A stretch of 64,000 bases of DNA, taken from Panaeolus papilionaceus (taxonomy: Eukaryota > Basidiomycota > Agaricomycetes > Agaricales). Under the pieces are notes generated by a model. It searched no databases and had not been told where the DNA came from. It worked only from the letters and a program-made list of their open reading frames with translations. Both the position numbers and the translations under genes were made by a program. This document shows positions 1 through 11,023 of the stretch, one piece after another; the first letter of the stretch is position 1; the number at the start of each line of letters is the position of its first letter. The stretch spans positions 124,001-188,000 of the forward strand of contig JADNRZ010000040.1 in assembly GCA_015501605.1 (NCBI GenBank). The letters run 5' to 3'.

Positions 1-189
1 AAGGAAACACGAATGAAAACAAAAGAAATTGAAAGGATTTAAGGAAAGTAAGCGCCGAAGCGTTTCAAAGAATCGAAAATAGAATGAAAAATAAACAAAA
101 TAAGCGAATAGGGAAGGCACCGTGCAGTCGGGGAATGAAGGAGGAACAGTAAAATACCGAAAATGCGAAATTCGGAGGGATGTGGGTTC

Positions 190-330
190 GGAGCTCATCA
201 ACGGCTCTTCACGGCTTTGCACGTCCTGGCACGGCACTTCACGTCTCTGCACGGTTTTCAGTATTTTCAGCACGGAAGTAGCACGTCACTCACGGTAGAG
301 TGCACGGTATGACACGGTTGATTGATACAC
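190..330. repeat. Left subterminal CACGG iteron array of the MULE
   Basis: About ten copies of CACGG or CACGT occur at 8-16 base spacing, mostly in one orientation. The same order of bases recurs in the miniature element at 42840-43030. A binding array for the element's own transposase is the simplest reading, but this is inference. Bases 1-189 are A-rich and show no gene. Confidence 0.6.
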
Positions 331-618
331 TTAGAAAGGTGACGCAGATTCAGCTGTTTGTTCCGAGAAAGAGTGTCTGCATCTCCAGAAGGTAAGCTCC
401 ATGCTCAGCCCTACCAATGGTAATATTGGCAATCAAATCTCATTTATTTCATCAAAGAGTCGGTTGCGGACCCTGCTGACTGCGCAGGGGCTCTTCTTGT
501 TTTGTTCTAATATCCCCTTTACCTCCTGTACCATTGATAGCACCATAGAGTAGAGTTTCATCAGTAGTCCGAATAATTTGAATATATTATTTTTTATTTT
601 AGTGTTGGGGTACAGAAT

Positions 619-3157
619 ATGTATAAAAGCTGCTCGAAGATGACCACTAACAAGACCAAGATACCCTCTGCTCCCTCATCCAACTTGATACGAGATTCGA
701 CGCCCCCCCCCCCCCCCCCGCCCCCCCCGCCCCCAGCGCGAAAGAGCCAAGCAGCTTCCATTGCTGACTATACCCATGGTTTGTACATTGCCCTCCCAGA
801 CGCTACTGTGTTATCTAACGGATATCATTACCACAGGACTTTATCCATCATATCTTGAGCTATTTTGGCCGTCCTTCGAAACATGAGGAATTCAACAGGC
901 CTGCGGATTCGAGCACTATCAAGCGCCTGGTTCCTGTATACTCTGAATCAGGCGTGTCACATACTTGATAGAGTCTTGTTGAATTTATCTAATGGGGTGA
1001 ATATAACAGGAGACATCATTCGATATGTTGAACAAGCTCACTCATGGTCCACCCCACATCATACCATGAAACCTGCAGCTGGTATGTACAACTCTTCAAA
1101 TGACCTTTCATGTTCTAATCACTATTCAAACGATACAGCCTACCGTGATGACCGACACAATGGTCAACCAATACCAAACCATCGGGATCTACAGGATACC
1201 TTCTACCGTCGTGACACTCATGGTCAATTTGTTCCCATTTCCAATGAAACCAGAGCAACATCGTCTTGTATCAATGATAACACCACCAACTCTGGCACTC
1301 CAGTCGGCTCTTCGACTCCGGATTGGGATGGATGGCCTGATGGTTACTTCACTCGAAACTTCACACAGGACGAGTTTAATGAAACAGGCAAGCTTCGAAC
1401 ACATTGGGCTATGTTTGTGAATGGAGGTGACCGCAAAGGACAAACCAGTTCGAGCACCTGGGAAGGAGGGAAGAAGGCTACACGCCGTTGCCTCGGAGTC
1501 ATCGAGTGTGATGATCCAGTCTGCAAGGTACTCATTCGTCCATACACCAAAGGGCACCAACAGCAACTTCAGGAGAAATGTAAATGTGGTGGGACCCTTG
1601 AACTCAGATCCTGCAATGTTGTCTCTGTTTTACATACCTGGGCTGGTGGGGTTCACTACTCCAATGGTGGCTATCATTTACATCGTCGTCCAACACACAT
1701 TCTCCATCTTCTGCCAGACCAGGAAAATCGATTTCAGGAGCTTGTCCGTTCTCATCCCAAATCAGGTCCGCTTCAGCTCGTTGTTGGTGTCCCTGGTCTA
1801 CATGGTCCTGGAAAGTCAGCAGCAGATATATCTCGCGTGTTTCTAAATGCTGCTCGGGTTAGCAAGGAACGCCAAAAGGTTACCAACGAGATCGGACCGA
1901 GTGCGGATGGCTTTATTGCCTCATTCTCTCGCTTCGAGGACGAGCACCCGGGATTCGTCATCAACTCTGTTATTGGGAAGGTTACAGTCATTTCTGTACA
2001 GACAGAATTCATGCGCAGTCAGCTGGTTAAAGACTCCACCCTCAATGGTCCTATCAATGGCATGGTAAACGATGCAGCGCATGGCTGGTGGAGGGAGTCT
2101 AACTCTCTCCTCATGGTTACATCAACATACTGTCCGCAGCTTCATTGCTGGGTTCCAAGTGTGATGTCATACACCAATGGGGCTAGTACAGAACACTTTA
2201 CACAACACTTTCAGGCAGTATTCCAAAGTATTTCACTCGAGGTAAAGAAGCGGAAGCGAAAGCTGACAGATGCCGACTTTGCAGGGGTGAGTAACATTTC
2301 AACATTCAATACTTTCTTCTTTAAAATTTAATCCTCAATTTTACTATCCAGGTTATGGATTTTAGTCAAGCCGAGCATGCAGGGTTTGTGTCTGCATTCA
2401 TCATGTTCTGGTCAACAAATCCGGAGGACACCCGTACCCGACAGGAGCTCCAGATTGCCGCTGAGCGCCTACTGAAGGGTTGTCGGGAGCATTTCCGCGC
2501 CCAAGTCTCACGTGTTGCCTGTATTACTGGTGTCATTCCTCCATCTGAGAAGGAGGGCTTTACCAAGCGCGCTCTGGCACTGTTAGACGCACCAACTTCT
2601 GCTCTTTTCCTATCACATGCCTCTCAGCTTATTGATGACTTTCCCAAAATCAAATCCTGGATAGATTGGTGGATGCGACCATCAGTAGCGTCAATGCTCT
2701 TTGAGTCTGAGAGGAAAATGGATGTTGAGCTGTGGGACTCGTTACCTGCATCCACCAATGCTGAAGAGTCGATGCATTGGAAGCTCTACAGTGCATGCGG
2801 GCGCAATCATGCCTTTCTCGAAGGAATGTATAGCTTGCATGCAGTTGCTGTGTATTATGAACGGCTCTTCCTTGCAGCATTGGGTATGTTAATTTCCCTC
2901 GTTTCTCAAGCATTATTAATCATGGTTGTATTTGGATAGAAGGAGCTCCAATTCGTTATGGAGACGCAGAGCCATGGAAGGTCATAGCAGCGCACATAGG
3001 TCGAACAAAGAAGTCACGAGCGCCAGATCCAGCGGAGGGAAAGAAGAGAAAGAGAAATGATGGTCGTCCGCCCGATACAGCCAAGGAGCTCCTTCAAGTC
3101 AAGAAGCCAAGGATCAATAGCACCAAAAGGTCAAACACATCGAAAGTTGAACCAGTT
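619..3157 (+). pseudogene. MULE transposase, N-terminal part: GCM-like zinc domain plus DDE domain
   Basis: The start is ATG at 619 or the in-frame ATG at 640. The first exons, with a proline run coded by a C tract at 703-733, are not resolved: an in-frame TGA at 856-858 needs an intron or marks decay. The main exon runs to 2286 (GTGAGT donor) and resumes at 2352. It encodes a GCM-like zinc domain at about 1480-1710, with Cys pairs, a CKCGG knuckle and the string RRPTHILHL. The DDE domain follows: first Asp in NDAAHGWW (GAT 2071-2073), second Asp in VMDFSQAEHAGF (GAT 2358-2360), a C-x2-HF motif, and Glu in STNAEESMHWKLY (about 2763-2768). This D-D-C/H-E order is that of Mutator-like transposases and agrees with the 9-bp duplications. 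After an intron near 2887-2940 a lysine-rich linker (GKKRKRN, KKPRIN) looks like a nuclear signal. A splice near 3157 to 3213 joins it to the peptidase domain. The gene is broken downstream by two insertions. Confidence 0.8.
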
Positions 3158-3212
3158 GAGTAATCAATTATTTTCCTGCTGTCTATCTGTTTCTGACTGT
3201 TAAATTGTGTAG

Positions 3213-4098
3213 AAAAAGCTTTCGAGTCCAACATTAATTTCACATCCACCACTTTACCCCTGGAACCAGAATTCGTGCTGGCTTGATAGTTCACTCCAGC
3301 TCCTTTATATTTGTCTCTCTAAGGACTGGCTTGTGGTTGACACCATAATGGATGGGCTTTCCAAGGATTCGGCGATCAAGCTTGTCTTAGAACACTTCAA
3401 GTACCGCCTGCATCTCAATTTGACAGATAGGTCAGGCGCCTACAGCATGGAGCAAGATCGAAACAAGATTCGAACACTGTTAAGAAAGCGAAAGGTCATA
3501 AGCACCATTGGGGAACATGAACCTTTATTGGTGCGCTTTTTTTTAGTACTAACCCGCACGCGCACTAAAATCAGCTTATCGTCAGTCATGGTTTTATCAA
3601 CTACTTCGTCTGGAGGATAAGCCTTCCACGTTTCGATCAATTGCCGCATTCGAAATCCACTCTATCAATATCCACACTTGTTCGGGCACACCGCCTACAG
3701 GTGGTACTCATGTCCAGATATCACGACAGCAGTATCGTGGTCGTGTTCATCAACTCACTCGCGAAGACTACACAATCTTCTCTGGCGATTTTGATCTTTA
3801 TTTCAACAACTTGCTTTCACTTGAACGTCAACCGACTGCACACTCTACATGCTGGCGGGTCAAGGACGGAGTCTCACTTTGCCCAGGGAAGCACACAAGC
3901 ACCGGGAAACTGGTACTTTCCATGCCTCTCATTTACACCTTCGATATTGCACTCGATGACGACGACAACCCCCCTTCATGGAATTTCCCAGAGATCTTGA
4001 ACCTCACTCAGGACAATCCAGATCTTGTGTATGAGCTTCTGGGCCTTGGATTCATCAACGATGCACACAACCACTTTATTGCGCGATATGTTTCCGAC
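3213..4098 (+). pseudogene. MULE transposase, middle part: USP-like cysteine peptidase, N half
   Basis: The exon 3213-3530 contains YPWNQNSCWLDSSLQLLY, the shape of the catalytic Cys box of ubiquitin-specific peptidases (Cys codon 3276-3278). An intron 3531-3585 follows, then an exon from 3586 that stays open to the insertion at 4098. It holds a CW..KDG..LCPGK segment and the beginning of the His box, YELLGLGFINDAHNHFIARY (His near 4072-4074). Reading resumes at 5263 with the acidic or Asn position in LTYND and with PYQVFYRL, which matches the closing strand of that fold. The Zn-binding CxxC pairs of many USPs are not seen. Peptidase activity is inferred. ULP1-like peptidases are known as partners of some plant MULEs, but the Cys box here looks more like USP. 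Confidence 0.6.
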
Positions 4099-5262
4099 GG
4101 GCACGGGAAAAAAGCCGTGCAGAGCCGTGCGCGACCGTGCAGTACCGTGCAGAGCCGTGTGGGGTCATCCTCGACCGTGCAACGACCGTGCGTCTACCGT
4201 GCACCGACACCAATTGGGCGTCGAAGTTCAGTGCACATCCCTATATGTACAGTGTACGATGGCTAATGTCAGGATAGTACCTCTCTGAGAATAAATTGGT
4301 CTAAATAGCATTGTTTTGACCCCGTCCGACATTCGTGATATACGGTATTCCTAGAAAATAACCCTCTTCGCAAGGCTAGTTTACGTCAAATATATATGGT
4401 CTGCGGTGTGTCAATGGTAAAACTACTCTAAAAATTGGCAGTTAAATGTCTAAGTGCGACCCAGATACACGATCACTTGCACTCGTGAGTGCATAGTTAG
4501 TTACTGTAACTAATGGCAAGACATAAATCTCTCATGGTACTTGAAGTCAGCTCAAAATGAAGTGTAATATTGAGTACTATCAATTACCATTGATTATGAC
4601 GTGCATGTAGAGCCTTCATTTTTCTAATTGCCCCAATCATGGTAATTGAGACCATAGAGCGACCGTGCAGAGCCGTGCTCACTTCTCTGCCTGCCGTGCA
4701 AAGACGTGCAAAGACGTGCGTAGCCGTGCATAGCCGTGCATGACCGTGCAGGGCCGTGCGTCAGCCGTGCACCGACCGTGCGACTGCCATGCCAAGGAGA
4801 GGTCAGCCGTGCGCCTACCGTGCAGATGGGCAATGATTTGAAGTGGAAATCTTTTGGGTCTCAGAATGCTTACTAGTTAACCTAGTGGATTGAATTCAAT
4901 GTGTACAGTCGATTTAGAGAGCAACTTTATGTCCCTACTGCTCATCACTGATAGTCACACTCATGATTAATGTACCACAAGCTAAGGTTCTGGGATAAGC
5001 TATAGAGATGTGAGAGTCCAATGCTGTGTTTCCGTTGATATTGATACTTGTGTTGAACACACTGGTGATACTGACAAAGATGCCATATGCTATCTCTATT
5101 CGGGAATCTTCAACGAACCTGAATACGAGAATAAGGTATTTAGTCCCTTGGGAAATCAGCCGTGCAGCCGTGCAGAGCCGTGCATGACCGTGCATTTAGC
5201 AGAATTGCACGGTAGACGCTGCACGGCCATGCACGGCTCTGCACGGCTTTTTTCTTTTGCCC
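4099..5262. mobile_element. Nested non-autonomous MULE element, AAAAAAGCC-end type
   Basis: The ends are GGGCACGGGAAAAAAGCC and its inverted counterpart ending in TTTTTTCTTTTGCCC. The flanks are gtttccgac (4090-4098) and gtttccgat (5263-5271), a 9-bp duplication with one change. The 1164-bp element has CCGTGC arrays near both ends (about 4111-4200 and 5155-5250) and a further array at 4660-4825. No transposase sequence is recognised in it. It lies inside the peptidase exon of the large transposase, and the reading frame continues exactly across the duplication. Confidence 0.85.
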
Positions 5263-6578
5263 GTTTCCGATGATGGACGAATTCTCACTTACAACGACAC
5301 TGCCAATGGTTCCGCTCCTACTGAGGAGTATGGCGCCACAATTGAAACACATCTGGCTGGCGAAAACACCCACATCCCAGCAGGGTTTGTGCCTTATCAA
5401 GTCTTTTATCGCCTCCGTGGTGGCCTCGATGCCCAATCTTCCTACTTCAACCTTCGAAGCGATCTAATTTCACGGAAATTCAACCTCGGCATTGCAGCTA
5501 ACGGGTTAAGCGCTCCCTGTTCCATCACGTACATCGATCCTACATTTATCCCGATGAAGGTGAAGGATCGTACCTGGATTTATAATCCATTCAAGGCCAA
5601 TACTTTGGAGTATATCACTAAGGGTGCTCGTGGTCGTCGTCCTCCTTCGAAATTGTCTATCAGCTCCGTCACTAGCGATAGTCCAGAGTCGGAGGAAGAG
5701 GTTCAATATAATCTCAACTCAGCAGCTTGTTCTCGCAGTGGGAGTCCAACTGGCGTCATGGACTTTCCAAATTCGTCGAATTCCCCTCAACGTCTAGGCA
5801 GCATTGCACCCTCTGATACCTCTCTCCCTTTATCCTCGTTTTCTCTGGACTGCCTGTGCGGGGTGCACGGCGACGGAAACCTTCACTACAACCCAATGGT
5901 TAACGGTCCTGCAATACAGTGTGACGACTGCAAAGGTTGGTCGCATATCGCATGCCAGCGCAACGGTCGAGCTAGCAATTTGAGCGCTAAGGAGTCCTTC
6001 ATTTGCGATAACTGCGATCCAACACACATCCTTCCCAAGCGCCGGGCATCGGAGAGAAAGTAGGTTCTCAACTCTGGAATGTGTTTATATCCTCCTCCTC
6101 ACCTGATTAATCTCGCAGAAAGATCGAAGCTCGTACAGGTTACAAGGAACCGTTGACTTTGAGATTAAGGTACTATTTTATTTGAATATTCGACTTTTGT
6201 GTACGAATAACCGATTAACAGGTCCGGGAGAGGCGCTTTAGCACGTGTTGGCATCTACTTTTATCCTGTGCGACTGATCCAGATGGTGGGTGATGGTTGG
6301 AACGTTCGATGGTGGAGAGGAAACGAGTACAGTTCAAGTGTACCAGGTCCTCCTGTTGAAACCTCGTTTGTTTCTCTCACTGACCTGCACGATTCACTAT
6401 GGAGGAATCGTTTTGAGAGACGACAAATTCGGGTAAGTTTACCTCTGATTCTATTCCATTTTCCTCGAATCAAGCTGATGAAATCATATCCGCTACATAT
6501 GTAGCTCGGAAAGTGGAAACATGCATGTGAAGTCCCAACATCTGAAGACATCCTTTCCGATCCAACTAGCGTCCCCTA
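5263..6578 (+). pseudogene. MULE transposase: peptidase C half, PHD finger and barrel-like segment
   Basis: The frame open at 4098 resumes here with DDGRILTYND and runs through PYQVFYRLRGG, completing the USP-like fold. A Ser/Pro-rich linker follows. A C4HC3-type PHD finger lies at about 5851-6014: CLCG, then CDDCKGWSHIAC with the Trp two residues before the His, and a closing CDNC. PHD fingers usually read histone tails. Short introns follow at about 6060-6118 and 6169-6221. The next exon encodes YFYPVRLIQMVGDGWNVRWW, which resembles a small chromatin-type barrel, though no family is assigned. An intron near 6433-6504 leads to LGKWKHAC. The exon stops at a second nested element at 6579 and continues in frame at 7613. 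Confidence 0.65.
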
Positions 6579-7612
6579 GGGCATAGGTAAAACGCCGTGC
6601 AAAGCCGGGATCTGCCGTGCGCGACCGTGCATTACCGTGCAAGGTCATCGTAAAGCCGTGCAAAGCCGTGCGGAACCGTGAGCGAGCCGTGCATAATCGT
6701 ACATGTACCGTGCATGTACCATGAGTGTGCCGTGCAGCGTACCGGGAGTGTGCCGTGCAACGCCCCGCGCATGGCTGTTGATGTGGTCGTGGGGTTATCT
6801 GACTGAAAAGGTGAGCAGTGGTGAAGGTGTGACTGAGGGATAAGCTGGTGCAATGGAAAGGCAAGGGGCACCGGGCATTTATTCTTTGTAAAATAGGTAC
6901 ATAATATATGTAAAACTATGTAAAATCATGGAAATAGAAACAACGCGTGAACGAAGCGCTGTGGCGAATAGAAATGCATGGGAAAATATCGAAAATCCGA
7001 AAAATAAGGGGATATCGATGCAGCACTCATCAGCGTGTGTGGAATTGAAGAGGTACTCAGGGATCGGTGACTCTTTGATGAAATAAATATGATTTGATTG
7101 TCTGATATTGTCATTTGTAGGGCTGAGCATGGGGCTTACCTTCTGAAATGTATGATTGATGAAAGATAATTGTGATACAGTGCTACTGAGGATTCAGACA
7201 CTCTTCGAAGGAACAAACAGATGGAACTATCTTACCTTTTTAAGTGTATCAATCAACCGTGTCGTACCGTGCAGCTTAACGTGAGAGACGTGCCACTGCC
7301 GTGCTGAAAACACCTAAAACCGTGCAGAGACGTGAAGAGCCATGCAAGGACGTGCAAAGCCGTGCAAAGCCGTGTCCCTGCCGTGGTCAACCGTGATGAG
7401 CCGTGTCCCTACCGTGTCGAAGACATACAGAGACGTGGAAAGCTCTAAAAAATAGTCGCTCTAATTGTATGCTACCTATTGATTCACTACCGTGCTACTG
7501 TGTGCTCAAGTGAAGAGCTGTTCGAAGCTGTGCAAAGCCATGAAATTCGCTGTGGGACACAGTAGTGAGTTCACGGCAGCGCACGGCTTTGCACGGCGTT
7601 TTCTAGTTGCCC
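6579..7612 (-). mobile_element. Nested miniature MULE, AAAACGCC-end type, copy 1
   Basis: The ends are GGGCATAGGTAAAACGCC at 6579 and GGCGTTTTCTAGTTGCCC at 7612, an imperfect inverted pair. The flanks cgtccccta (6570-6578 and 7613-7621) are identical. The 1034-bp element has CCGTGC iterons at 6596-6770 and 7255-7435 and no coding sequence. It shares long stretches with the copy at 29189 (for example around 6900-7260) and is inverted relative to the copy at 42604. It splits an exon of the large transposase, whose frame is restored exactly if element and one duplication are ignored. Confidence 0.9.
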
Positions 7613-8383
7613 CGTCCCCTACACAGCACTGACTCACGAAATCCTCTCTCCTTTCAAAGACGTTCTGATGAAGCTAACACTGAATAGTGCATCAATCGAC
7701 AGCAGTGACATTCCAGCAAAGGCATGGCTCGAATCAAACAATCTGTCACTCAAAGATTCTCCCGTTCCCTTCGTTGGGCATCTCTCCCTAGTAGAGAGGG
7801 CGCAAATTTCGAATTGGTTTGATCAGCATATCACTGCCGGAGATCCCAAATTACGCCTCTCATGGCTAGCTCGGCTACCAATCGCTCATGCCTTTACAAT
7901 TTACATCGCTCACTCCCTTCAACCTTCTGGTTCAACTCCAGTCTCGCAGAATGAACATAGTACAGAACTCATCAACGAGGCATGGGAGATCCAAATGTCA
8001 GGTATGCCATTGAGGTCGATTGATATTGATGTCGATCGAACCTGTCTTCACCGGCTTGAGGAAGATATGTTTGAGGTGTCGTCCCGTGCGGAAATGGCTG
8101 GATACTATCAATGGGGTCTCGACGCTGGACCTCATCAAGACGATTGGGACCCGTATTTGGGCCTTCCTGATAGCTGGAATCTTGGTGATCATCAATTTGA
8201 CGAGGAATTGCTTCAGGTAAGTTGATCTGTTTCTTTGATCAGCTCAGACACCATACTTAACGAGTATTATAGAGGGGTCTACAGTACATCGAACCTACGC
8301 TGCGCATCGAGGAAGTTAAGATGGACCTTTCTGTTAAGCAGCATATCCCACCACGCAAGAACTCGAGAAAGCGGAAGCGGTGA
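7613..8383 (+). pseudogene. MULE transposase, C-terminal tail
   Basis: After the second nested element the open frame resumes and runs to a GTAAGT donor at 8217. An intron of 56 bases ends with TATAG at 8272. The last exon ends in PRKNSRKRKR followed by TGA at 8381-8383, a plausible nuclear signal at the C terminus. The region is mildly acidic and rich in Asp, His and Trp (for example HQDDWDPYLGL). No domain is recognised. The exact fit of frame and splice sites shows that the coding sequence was intact until the insertions. Confidence 0.65.
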
Positions 8384-8489
8384 TCTCATTCTTATTATAC
8401 TTGTAGTACTGGTAATGCATTTGATCTTTAATGTATCATGCGTAGTTTGAACCTCTGCAACTGGCGAGATAAATGGCTTACTTCCCTCT

Positions 8490-8709
8490 CTTCTCCTTCA
8501 CGGCTTTGCACGGCTTGTGCACGGTTCTTGCTGTCATTCCACTCACGGTTATGCACGGTACTTACACGGTACTTACACGGCACACACACGGTTATGCACG
8601 GCTCACTCACGGCTTAGCACGGCTTTGCACGGCTTTACGGGGTACTTACACGGTAATGCACGGTTTCGCACGGCAGATCCCTGCTTTGCACGGCGATTTA
8701 CCTATGCCC
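8490..8709. repeat. Right subterminal CACGG iteron array and MULE terminus
   Basis: Some eighteen CACGG units at short spacing run up to the terminus TTTGCACGGCGATTTACC ATGCCC-type end at 8709. It matches the ends of the miniature copies apart from one base. The repeat makes spurious open frames of Met-His-Gly-type peptides, which are not genes. Confidence 0.75.
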
Positions 8710-9006
8710 TCGAGGTTGCAGTGCCGTAGTTCTTGACCAGGATTTCCTGAGTTATAACCTCTTGTACTTCATAGGTAGTGACATCGCTGCCTTGTGAGGG
8801 ACTGATGGCCCTGTATGATACTGTGAAATCCTCTTGAAAGCTGACGGAGGGCAGGTCGGAAGGCATGGGCCCCGTGAAACTGACACCATAAAGAGTGACG
8901 ACGGCCGCACCTGGAAGCAGTTTAGTCGATGCCGCTAAGATTTATCTGAATACGTACATGCATGCATAGCGAGCACTGAGAGCCAGATGAACGCTTTGGT
9001 AATCAT
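8710..9006 (-). pseudogene. Secreted-protein gene cut by the MULE (5' part only)
   Basis: On the minus strand an ATG at 9006-9004 begins a signal-peptide-like run (MITKAFIWLSVLAMHAC). An intron (8957-8911, GTACGT...CTTCCAG) follows. The next exon reads AAVVTLYGVSFTG and continues with a beta-like Thr/Ser/Val-rich sequence until base 8710, where the MULE target duplication begins. A TATA-like box lies about 70 bases upstream. The family is not recognised. The remainder must lie beyond the left end of the transposon, outside the window. Confidence 0.6.
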
Positions 9007-9199
9007 GACAGTTACGCGATCTTCAGCGGGGAAGGGAAAAGGAGATTGGTATGAAGGTTTCTTGCAATGCCTCTTGGATATAAATAACCTACGTTGGGTG
9101 CCCACGGACCATACACGGAACGATAAAGATCAAATAATGTCTAGGTAGAAGTGTAAGGTAACCGGGAAGCTCGCAAATCGCTGGTCCGCTGATCTGGCC

Positions 9200-10140
9200 T
9201 AATATGTGCTTCAGAGATGGGGAGATTATGGAGGTTGGGCAAAGTGTCCCTCTGTTGTAAACACGACGAGCATGATACTTCTTTTGATGCACAGCCTGTC
9301 CGTTGATAATCATCCGGGTGTAGCCCTATCGATGTCGACATTTGTTTCCGCAGTGCAACTACTCTTGCATTGGAGATTTCAACGAAGCTAGAAACGCTCT
9401 CTACGGCGGTATCGTAAAGCCATGTCCCCGTATTCTCTGTAATCTAAACGGACATGCCTCTCCAAGCGAGTTTTCCAGGTACTTGTCTTTGCAAACATCA
9501 CATTCACTCCTTTCGAGACATCTTCAAGACCTTTCTGACCTGTACATCACTACATCGTTTCAGATGGACATTGTGGGTGGTTTTCCAACCGCACACTGAT
9601 AAGTTATCGAGTCCAAGCACCATGAGGGACGTACTGAATTCAACGCTCTTGATTTATTTTAAGGCTTTCGTCCATCGTCGTCAAGTGTATCATTGACAGG
9701 CATGAACGGAGATTTGTCGGGATTATAATGCGGCTTCGGCGGACCCTGAGGATCTTCCTCCTCTGGACGCACCTTCTGATTCTGGAAACGGTGCTACTCA
9801 AAATGAAGCAAAAGAGCGTCGTGATGATCAGGGGTTCTTTCTGTTGTGGCTGGTGGACATGACGATGTCATGTGTTGAAGTGGATGATCGCCAAGTAGTT
9901 AACGACGGATTAGTATGGACGATGTGCTATAGGCGTATCATCCAATTTGTACTCCTCCGGGCATAGCGTCTCGAATTGATGCAAGAGGGCGGCGCGAGCG
10001 ATACTTGCGACGCTGTATCTATAGGCCCCTAAACACCCAGCCTTGCATGATGGTATTACACAGCTTCAACTGTACGGTGCTCGGTATGGGCAGTAGGACG
10101 GTATGATACCATCCGAGAAGGGCATGTATCCACTTTTTTC
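9200..10140 (+). pseudogene. Decayed duplicate of the 15999-17615 membrane-protein gene
   Basis: Segments line up with the gene at 16900-17615: a VVNTT-type string, a membrane segment followed by WRFQR, the string SEFSRYLSLQTSHSLL, then LSDLYITTSFQM. Frameshifts and stops separate the pieces, and the tail after about 9590 has lost its frame. Similarity continues past the coding part: the bases after 9830 resemble those after 17630, and 10110-10130 resembles 17898-17920. This indicates a segmental duplication rather than a retrocopy. Confidence 0.6.
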
Positions 10141-11023
10141 ATCAATGTCATTTTGGACAGCTTCCTCTGCGCACCTACCCATCTTAAAGATCGAGCCGTG
10201 AATCACTGGTTCTTGGTTTTTGGCTCATGCTTCCAATCTCACCGTTCGTCCCAATCGAGCGTCGCTCTATCGCGCGCCACGTTCACGACTCTCCCCAACG
10301 CGGGTACCTCAACCTCCGCTTATCTCCAATTTCCATGTTTCTGACCATCCGATGATCTTTCAGCTCCTTTTAAATGTCGCCCAGGAGTCGTATGGGCTCA
10401 TGCTGCTATTGATGTATGGTGTGTCGTGAGAGACGGGGATGATAACGAGAAAGAGGCATAGCAGGAGGGAGTCAGAGGGAGATCGTGGGTGAGTGATGTC
10501 GAGGGTTTCGGGATCAGGGAAGTGAAGTGGTGAAGACCATTGGGAGGGGCGCAGTGGTCGTGACGTGATGATCCAACGTCATGTTCCATAATATGAGTTA
10601 TCGGTGATCTCTTGATCCACATCGTTTCACCGCCTGAGATGGTGCGGTTGTCGAGCCGATTCGGGGTGGAACGTTGAACATTAAGATTCCGTGGACGAAT
10701 TGATGATGCTTCGGACTATGGGATGTAAGTGCCTTAGCCGGCAAGAACGCACTTTTACTTCATTTGCGAAACAAATTTAGATGTTCTTTCACTTTTACTT
10801 TTGACTTAAGGTTGGACTTTTGGATGAAGACAGACAATAATCTCAGAAATGGTGGTAAAAATCACATGAAACAGATGAATTGAATCACAGAAAGAAGAGC
10901 TATGCGTATGAATTACAGAGCAGTAACGACTGAAAATGTTTCTCTATCAAGCCCAGACTTACGAGCCGTCAGCAAAAGCAGGAGTAGATAGTCCCTGTGC
11001 TTCGCCATGGGAGTCTAATTGGC
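10141..11023. other. No gene recognised
   Basis: Short open frames on both strands lack splice context or recognisable motifs. I see no repeat or RNA gene here. Confidence 0.4.

Larger units (their letters stand above)
1..8709 (+). mobile_element. Large MULE-type DNA transposon, left end outside window
   Basis: The right terminus ends in ACCTATGCCC at 8709, the same terminus seen on three short elements in this window (6579, 29189 and 43381) that all have 9-bp target duplications. The nine bases after it (tcgaggttg) lie inside a disrupted gene, so this is an insertion. Iteron arrays of CACGG / CCGTG flank the interior at 190-330 and 8490-8705. The stretch 190-400 matches 42840-43030 inside a miniature copy, which ties the miniatures to this element. 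The interior carries one multidomain transposase gene (about 619-8383). No left terminus is visible, so the full length is unknown but exceeds 8.7 kb including two nested insertions. This copy is probably dead because its transposase exons are interrupted twice. Confidence 0.8.

Noticed and set aside
1189..1566. Long minus-strand frames opposite the transposase exon
   Set aside because: They are shadows of the coding strand and lack motifs.
4105..5250. CRISPR-like look of the evenly spaced CCGTGC units (also 24830-25010 and 42600-43370)
   Set aside because: Units are short, degenerate and in both orientations, and lie at transposon ends in a eukaryotic genome.
3213..5650. ULP1/C48 peptidase as the identity of the peptidase domain
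   Set aside because: The Cys box precedes the His box, with a Cys-Trp-Leu-Asp-Ser-Ser-Leu-Gln pattern and a closing FYRL strand, which is USP order. ULP1 has His before Cys.
619..8383. Assignment to KDZ transposons of mushrooms
   Set aside because: The catalytic motifs, GCM-like domain and 9-bp duplications fit a Mutator-like element better. I see no KDZ signature.
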